Below are positions 5,821 through 9,831 of a DNA stretch of 9,831 nt, one piece after another. Positions within the stretch are counted from its first letter, which is position 1; each line of letters opens with the position of its first letter. This DNA is from CG1-02-35-72 sp964564475. Lineage in GTDB: Bacteria; Bacteroidota; Bacteroidia; Flavobacteriales; Flavobacteriaceae. The stretch lies in contig CAZMBM010000080.1 in the NCBI GenBank assembly GCA_964564475.1, positions 1 to 9,831 on the forward strand, read 5' to 3'. The position numbers and the translations under genes were made by a program. Under the pieces are notes generated by a model. The model was given only the letters and a program-made list of their open reading frames with translations, searched no databases and was not told where the DNA came from.

Positions 5821-6744
5821 ATGGACTTTATTACACAAGCTTTTAAAGGGAAAACACAATGGTATCATTATTTATTGGGAACTTTTCTCACTTTTTTTAT
5901 CATGCAATTTGGCGCATTTCCGTTGTGGATTGCCAATGAATTTGCCGATAAATCTAAATTCGACATTACCGGATTGAATCCCGGGATTAATAATAATTTA
6001 TTTCTGGTCATCATGATAATTCCCTTTGCGTTGGGATTATTAGGCCTGTACATCTCTGTTTTAAAAATTAACCGTTTATCCTTTTTAAAAGTATTGACGG
6101 CCCGTCCTCGACTAGATTGGCATCGTATATTATTTGCCTTTATGCTTTGGTTTTTAATATCGCTCTCGCTACTTGCAATAGATTATTATATAAATCCGGA
6201 ACATTATGTCTTTAGTTTTAAGATGATGCCGTTTATATTTTTAGTGCTATTGTCGGTATTGTTAATGCCCTTACAAACAAGTTTTGAAGAGCTGTATTTT
6301 AGAGGTTACCTTATGCAAGGATTTGGGGTGCTTACCAAATATAGATTAATAGCTTTAGTGGTCACTTCAACGGTATTTGGATTGCTTCATGGCGCTAATC
6401 CTGAGGTGGCAAGATTGGGTAATATCTTGCTTATTTACTATGTAACAACGGGCTTTTTATTTGGTATTATCACCCTTATGGATGATGGCCTTGAGCTTAC
6501 ATTAGGTTTACATGCAGCTAATAATGTTGTAGCTGCTGTTTTTGTAACAACCAATTGGTCTGTTTTTCAAACAGATGCCTTGTTTATAGATGTTTCTGAG
6601 CCCGAGATTAATTGGATGATGTTTGTACCCCTCATTGTTATCTATCCTTTATTGCTTTTGGGGTTATCAAAAAAATACGGATGGAAAAATTGGAAACAAA
6701 AATTATTAGGTAAAGTTGTAAAACCACAAATTAGTATTGACTAA
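5821..6744 (+). CDS. CPBP (Rce1/Abi-type) intramembrane metalloprotease
   Basis: This is a 307-aa integral membrane protein with about seven or eight hydrophobic segments. The three CPBP family motifs are present: E156-E157-L-Y-F-R161-G (EExxxR), H190 in LLHGANPE, and H231 in GLHAANN, with N235 four residues later. These include the Glu and His residues that in Rce1-type proteases position the catalytic water. In eukaryotes Rce1 removes the C-terminal tripeptide of prenylated CAAX proteins. Bacterial members act in bacteriocin self-immunity, maturation or signalling, and most are unassigned. The gene begins 6 bp after menC and ends 18 bp before menE, so it is very likely co-transcribed and perhaps translationally coupled. 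The residues beyond 285 are basic and probably cytoplasmic. No role in menaquinone synthesis is established. The family call is firm and the function unknown. Confidence 0.92.
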   Translation: MDFITQAFKGKTQWYHYLLGTFLTFFIMQFGAFPLWIANEFADKSKFDITGLNPGINNNLFLVIMIIPFALGLLGLYISVLKINRLSFLKVLTARPRLDWHRILFAFMLWFLISLSLLAIDYYINPEHYVFSFKMMPFIFLVLLSVLLMPLQTSFEELYFRGYLMQGFGVLTKYRLIALVVTSTVFGLLHGANPEVARLGNILLIYYVTTGFLFGIITLMDDGLELTLGLHAANNVVAAVFVTTNWSVFQTDALFIDVSEPEINWMMFVPLIVIYPLLLLGLSKKYGWKNWKQKLLGKVVKPQISID

Positions 6745-6762
6745 TATATCAAACAGTACAAA

Positions 6763-7803
6763 GTGAATAATTATTCCACTATAAATAAACGGTTTAGTTT
6801 AAACGGAAAATCTTTTGAAAAGGAGCAAGAGCTGTTAAGCTTTAGTAAAAAAATTAACAACGATATTTTTATCTTTTTAAGTGCTTGGTTTGACACCCGT
6901 GATTTTATAATTGTTAAAACTTCAGGTTCTACAGGAAAACCAAAAGATATCAGCCTCAAAAAAGCACATATGATAAATTCGGCCTTGGCTACAGGTCATT
7001 TTTTTGGTTTAGGAGAGAATACAAAAGCCTTACTTTGTTTGTCACTCAATTATATTGCTGGTAAAATGATGTTAGTAAGGGCTATGGTTTTAGGTTGGCA
7101 CTTAGACGTGGTTGCGGCTAGTTCGCATCCGCTTGAAGCCAACAACAAGCATTACGATTTTTGTGCCATGGTTCCTTTACAGGCTCAAAATTCTCTGCCC
7201 CATTTAAATAGAATTAAAATCTTAATAATAGGGGGTACAGTAGTTAGTGATACATTAATTGAGAAGATACAAATACTTAAAACACAGGTATATGCTACTT
7301 ATGGCATGACAGAAACCATTTCCCATATTGCTTTGAAGCGCTTAAATAGAAAGCCTGAAGCTTGCTATAAAGTATTGCCGCATGTACACATATCAAAAGA
7401 TAAAAGAGGGTGCTTAGTTATTGAAGCCTCCAAAATTTCAGACACTAAAGTTTTTACTAATGATTTGGTAAAAATTATTGATGATAAACATTTTAATTGG
7501 TTGGGGCGTTTTGATAATATAATTAATTCGGGTGGCATAAAAATCAGCCCGGAAATTATCGAAAAAAAATTGACAGCCATTTTGCCTTTTCGTTTCTTTA
7601 TTGCGGGTTTACCTGATAAAAGATTAGGTCAAAAAGTAGTACTTATTTGTGAAGGTCAAAGCAGAGAGATAAAGAATATTGGATTAGAAAAATATCTTTC
7701 CAAATACGAAGTGCCAAAAAGAATTATATTTATAGCACATTTTGTTGAAACACAAACCAAAAAGATAAATCGTAAAAAAACGTTAAAGTTGGCAAATTTA
7801 TAG
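6763..7803 (+). CDS. menE: o-succinylbenzoate-CoA ligase (compact form)
   Basis: This ANL-superfamily adenylate-forming enzyme activates o-succinylbenzoate with ATP and CoA. The motifs are TSGSTGKPK at 53-61 (phosphate loop), YATYGMTET at 177-185, TND at 232-234 (usually TGD, the Asp kept), GRFDNIINSGGIKISPEIIE at 248-267 (hinge), and a C-terminal KKINRK at 333-338, where K334 fits the catalytic lysine. The length of 346 aa is well short of the roughly 450-490 of proteobacterial and Bacillus MenE. The missing part is N-terminal, since only about 50 residues precede the phosphate loop. The start is GTG at 6763, and the first ATG falls at residue 70, beyond that loop. The short form agrees with what I recall of flavobacterial MenE, so I read it as a complete gene. 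It ends the menC operon, giving strong support to the substrate call. Confidence 0.92.
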   Translation: MNNYSTINKRFSLNGKSFEKEQELLSFSKKINNDIFIFLSAWFDTRDFIIVKTSGSTGKPKDISLKKAHMINSALATGHFFGLGENTKALLCLSLNYIAGKMMLVRAMVLGWHLDVVAASSHPLEANNKHYDFCAMVPLQAQNSLPHLNRIKILIIGGTVVSDTLIEKIQILKTQVYATYGMTETISHIALKRLNRKPEACYKVLPHVHISKDKRGCLVIEASKISDTKVFTNDLVKIIDDKHFNWLGRFDNIINSGGIKISPEIIEKKLTAILPFRFFIAGLPDKRLGQKVVLICEGQSREIKNIGLEKYLSKYEVPKRIIFIAHFVETQTKKINRKKTLKLANL

Positions 7804-7825
7804 CATATTGTGATATAATTATTGT

Positions 7826-7833
7826 TATCTTTA
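7826..7833 (+). promoter_or_regulatory. weak candidate -7 box TATCTTTA
   Basis: TATCTTTA matches TAnnTTTG except for the last base, and a TTG lies at 7808-7810, 15 bases upstream, a little closer than the usual spacing. The start codon is 19 bases downstream. The gene may equally be read from the menC promoter, as it follows menE by only 49 bp on the same strand and no terminator is visible between them. Confidence 0.28.
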
Positions 7834-7852
7834 TTTTTTTAAAGTCTTAATT

Positions 7853-9831
7853 ATGAAAAAATTAACTACACTGCTTTTAGTAATGCTCCTTTTTGTTTCA
7901 AAAGATTTTCAAGCTCAAAAAAGCAAAACAAATAAGCCTTTTCCACATAAAAGTATTGCTCTTTTTTGGGACACATCATTATCGGTACAAAACAGAGATA
8001 TTCCTCTAGAACTTACATTTTTAGACAATTATATAAAAGATAAAAAAGATATTACAATTCATTTGGTGAAATTCAGCAATAAAGTGATATCAGAAAAAAC
8101 GTATAAAATAATAAACTCTAATTGGGATACTTTAAAACAAGAACTCATTCAGACTACTTACGATGGCGCTACGTCTTTTCTACCTTTGACAGATATTAAA
8201 TACAATGATTATGAAACTTTTTTGCTGTTTACAGACGGCTATCAAAATGAAACAATTTTAAAAGATAATATCGCAAAACCCATGATTGTTGTGAGCAGTT
8301 CAGCGCGGACATATTTTCAGTCATTACAACTAAAAAACCTTTCTAATGACAGTCATTTTATAGATTTGTACAAGCTCTCTTTAAACCAAGCTCTTTTAGA
8401 AGTGGGAATCACCCCCAAAGTAGTTGTGGCTAATGTATCGCCTAAAATGAGGAAGTCTCAAATTATATTTAACAAAGTTTCTGGTTATGTTAGTAGTAAT
8501 GATGGACCTTTAGAAGGTGTAAATGTAAAAGTGCTTGGAAAAAATACTGGAGCTGTAACCGATGCCAAAGGGTTTTATAGTATAGCCGCCAAAAAATCTG
8601 ACAAACTGATATTTAGTTATTTAGGTTTTAGGACGTATAAAACTACTGTTCAAGACCCAACTTTAGATGTTCGTTTATTGAACGACGAAATGCTTTTAAA
8701 AACCGTAGAAATTAAAAGTAAAACAAAAGAAATAAGAAAAGAAGATGACAGTGATTTGGCTTCCGATAAAAATAAAAAGCGTGGCTACGCAGTACAAACC
8801 CTTACAACTAAAAATTTTAGTGAAATTGAAACCAATGTTTCAGAAAGTGTTAGGGGTAAAGTTTCCGGATTAAATTTGGCTCAAAATAAAGATTTAAGTA
8901 TGGCTATTATTAGGGGATATAATACCATAATTGGTAATGTTTATCCTTTGGTTGTTTTAGACGGTGTGCCGTTGAGGCAATCCGACTCAAGCGGCGGGCA
9001 AGGGTCTGCAAGTGCTGTTGATTTGTCATTTATAAATCCTGATAATATAGCTGAGATTAAGGTTTTAAAAGGTTTAGCCGCTACAAATCAATGGGGAACT
9101 TTAGGTAGAAATGGCGTTATTTTAATTAAAACTAAAACAGCCAATTATAATAAAGCTGATTACAAACCTGTTGACCGCGCTTTGTTAAAAAATAATATTT
9201 ATGACGATAAATTAGCCGATAAGTTTTTATCTAATTCGACATATATAAACGCTTTAAAAAAATCTAAATCGCTTTCAGAAGCCTATACCACTTATTTAAA
9301 ACTACGTAAAAATTATGGTAAATCGGCCGCTTTTTATATGGAAGTATCAGATTATTTTAAGCAATGGCGTGCCGATGATTTGTCTGATAGGATATTGTCG
9401 AATATATTAGAATTAAACTTTAATAATCCAAAAAGTTTAAAAGTATTGGCCTTTAAATATGAGGCAAATAAAGATTTGACAAAAGCCTTACAGGTTTACA
9501 AACGTATTTTGAGGTTACAGCCTAAAAGAGCACAATCTTATAAAGATATGGCTACAGCTTATGCAGAGCAGGGTTATATAACCAAAGCCTTTTATTTATA
9601 CAAAAGCATGTTAGAAAGTACTATTAAAAATGTCAATTTTTCCGGTTTGATTAATAGCAATACCTCAGAATTTAAGGCATTGATACATCGTAATAAAAAT
9701 GCCATTCCTAAGGTCGATATTAGCGACGAATATTTTAAAACAGACAACGTAAATGCCCGTCTTTATTTTGAATGGGTTGACCCCGATATGTCATTTGAAA
9801 TTCAGTTTGTAAATCCGCAAAAACGCTTTTT
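7853..9831 (+). CDS. exported vWA / CarboxypepD_reg-like / TonB-plug / TPR protein (3' end outside window)
   Basis: This is open from ATG 7853 to the window edge, 659 codons without a stop. Residues 1-21 are a signal peptide (cleavage after FQA). Residues 34 to about 195 look like a von Willebrand A domain with a full MIDAS: D40-T-S42-L-S44, T107 (DGATSF), D128 (FTDG). Residues 208-276 form a CarboxypepD_reg-like domain (VSGYVSS, GAVTDAKGFYSI, FSYLGFRTY). Residues 310-428 form a TonB plug domain of SusC type (VRGKVSGLNL, VVLDGVPL, INPDNIAEIKVLKG, GRNGVILIKTK). A SusC receptor would next show a large beta-barrel. Instead residues 445-590 are helical with TPR-like repeats (ALQVYKRILRLQP near 545-557, AYAEQGYITKAF near 569-580). 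The last visible part (ARLYFEWVDPDMSFEIQFVN, near 635) begins a beta-rich domain I cannot name. Location is probably periplasm or outer-membrane face. Function is unknown. Confidence 0.85.
   Translation, partial: MKKLTTLLLVMLLFVSKDFQAQKSKTNKPFPHKSIALFWDTSLSVQNRDIPLELTFLDNYIKDKKDITIHLVKFSNKVISEKTYKIINSNWDTLKQELIQTTYDGATSFLPLTDIKYNDYETFLLFTDGYQNETILKDNIAKPMIVVSSSARTYFQSLQLKNLSNDSHFIDLYKLSLNQALLEVGITPKVVVANVSPKMRKSQIIFNKVSGYVSSNDGPLEGVNVKVLGKNTGAVTDAKGFYSIAAKKSDKLIFSYLGFRTYKTTVQDPTLDVRLLNDEMLLKTVEIKSKTKEIRKEDDSDLASDKNKKRGYAVQTLTTKNFSEIETNVSESVRGKVSGLNLAQNKDLSMAIIRGYNTIIGNVYPLVVLDGVPLRQSDSSGGQGSASAVDLSFINPDNIAEIKVLKGLAATNQWGTLGRNGVILIKTKTANYNKADYKPVDRALLKNNIYDDKLADKFLSNSTYINALKKSKSLSEAYTTYLKLRKNYGKSAAFYMEVSDYFKQWRADDLSDRILSNILELNFNNPKSLKVLAFKYEANKDLTKALQVYKRILRLQPKRAQSYKDMATAYAEQGYITKAFYLYKSMLESTIKNVNFSGLINSNTSEFKALIHRNKNAIPKVDISDEYFKTDNVNARLYFEWVDPDMSFEIQFVNPQKRF

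Noticed and set aside
1..9831. CRISPR arrays, insertion sequences, toxin-antitoxin pairs, phage genes
   Set aside because: No regularly spaced repeats, transposase motifs or terminal inverted repeats, and no paired small ORFs of that type, were found by eye.

Overview
The window looks like chromosomal DNA of a member of the Bacteroidetes, most likely the Flavobacteriaceae. It is AT-rich and lacks Shine-Dalgarno sequences ahead of starts. It has TAnnTTTG-type -7 promoter boxes, exported proteins with the Bacteroidetes 'carboxypeptidase-like regulatory domain' (CarboxypepD_reg-like), and a SusC-like TonB plug domain. No IS element, CRISPR array or phage gene is visible.

Layout. (1) 1-820 is an accessory-looking segment. 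It holds the end of an unidentified ORF, a small DUF6933-like cytoplasmic protein, and non-coding DNA with short palindromes. (2) 821-2442 (+) is menA (DHNA prenyltransferase, TTG start) followed by a UPF0173-type metallo-beta-lactamase-fold hydrolase, ending in a hairpin terminator shared with the convergent gene. (3) 2492-4649 (-) holds two secreted paralogs of 323 aa each, separated by a tRNA-Arg(CCT) gene. (4) 4650-4767 is a divergent control region with a perfect 14-bp palindrome and a -7 box almost touching the menC start codon. (5) 4768-7803 (+) is a tight menC - CPBP membrane protease - menE operon. (6) From 7853 to the window edge is a large exported protein, cut by the window. It joins a vWA domain with an intact MIDAS, a CarboxypepD_reg-like domain, a TonB plug without a beta-barrel in the visible part, and a TPR-like helical region.

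How the genes work together. menC (o-succinylbenzoate synthase), menE (OSB-CoA ligase) and menA (DHNA prenyltransferase) are three steps of classical menaquinone biosynthesis. menF, menD, menH, menB, the DHNA-CoA thioesterase and the final methyltransferase are not in the window. The MBL hydrolase and the CPBP protease sit among the men genes with operon-like spacing and have no assigned role in the pathway. The most interesting points are the barrel-less plug/vWA protein, the two non-men passengers of the men locus, and the palindrome in the menC promoter region.
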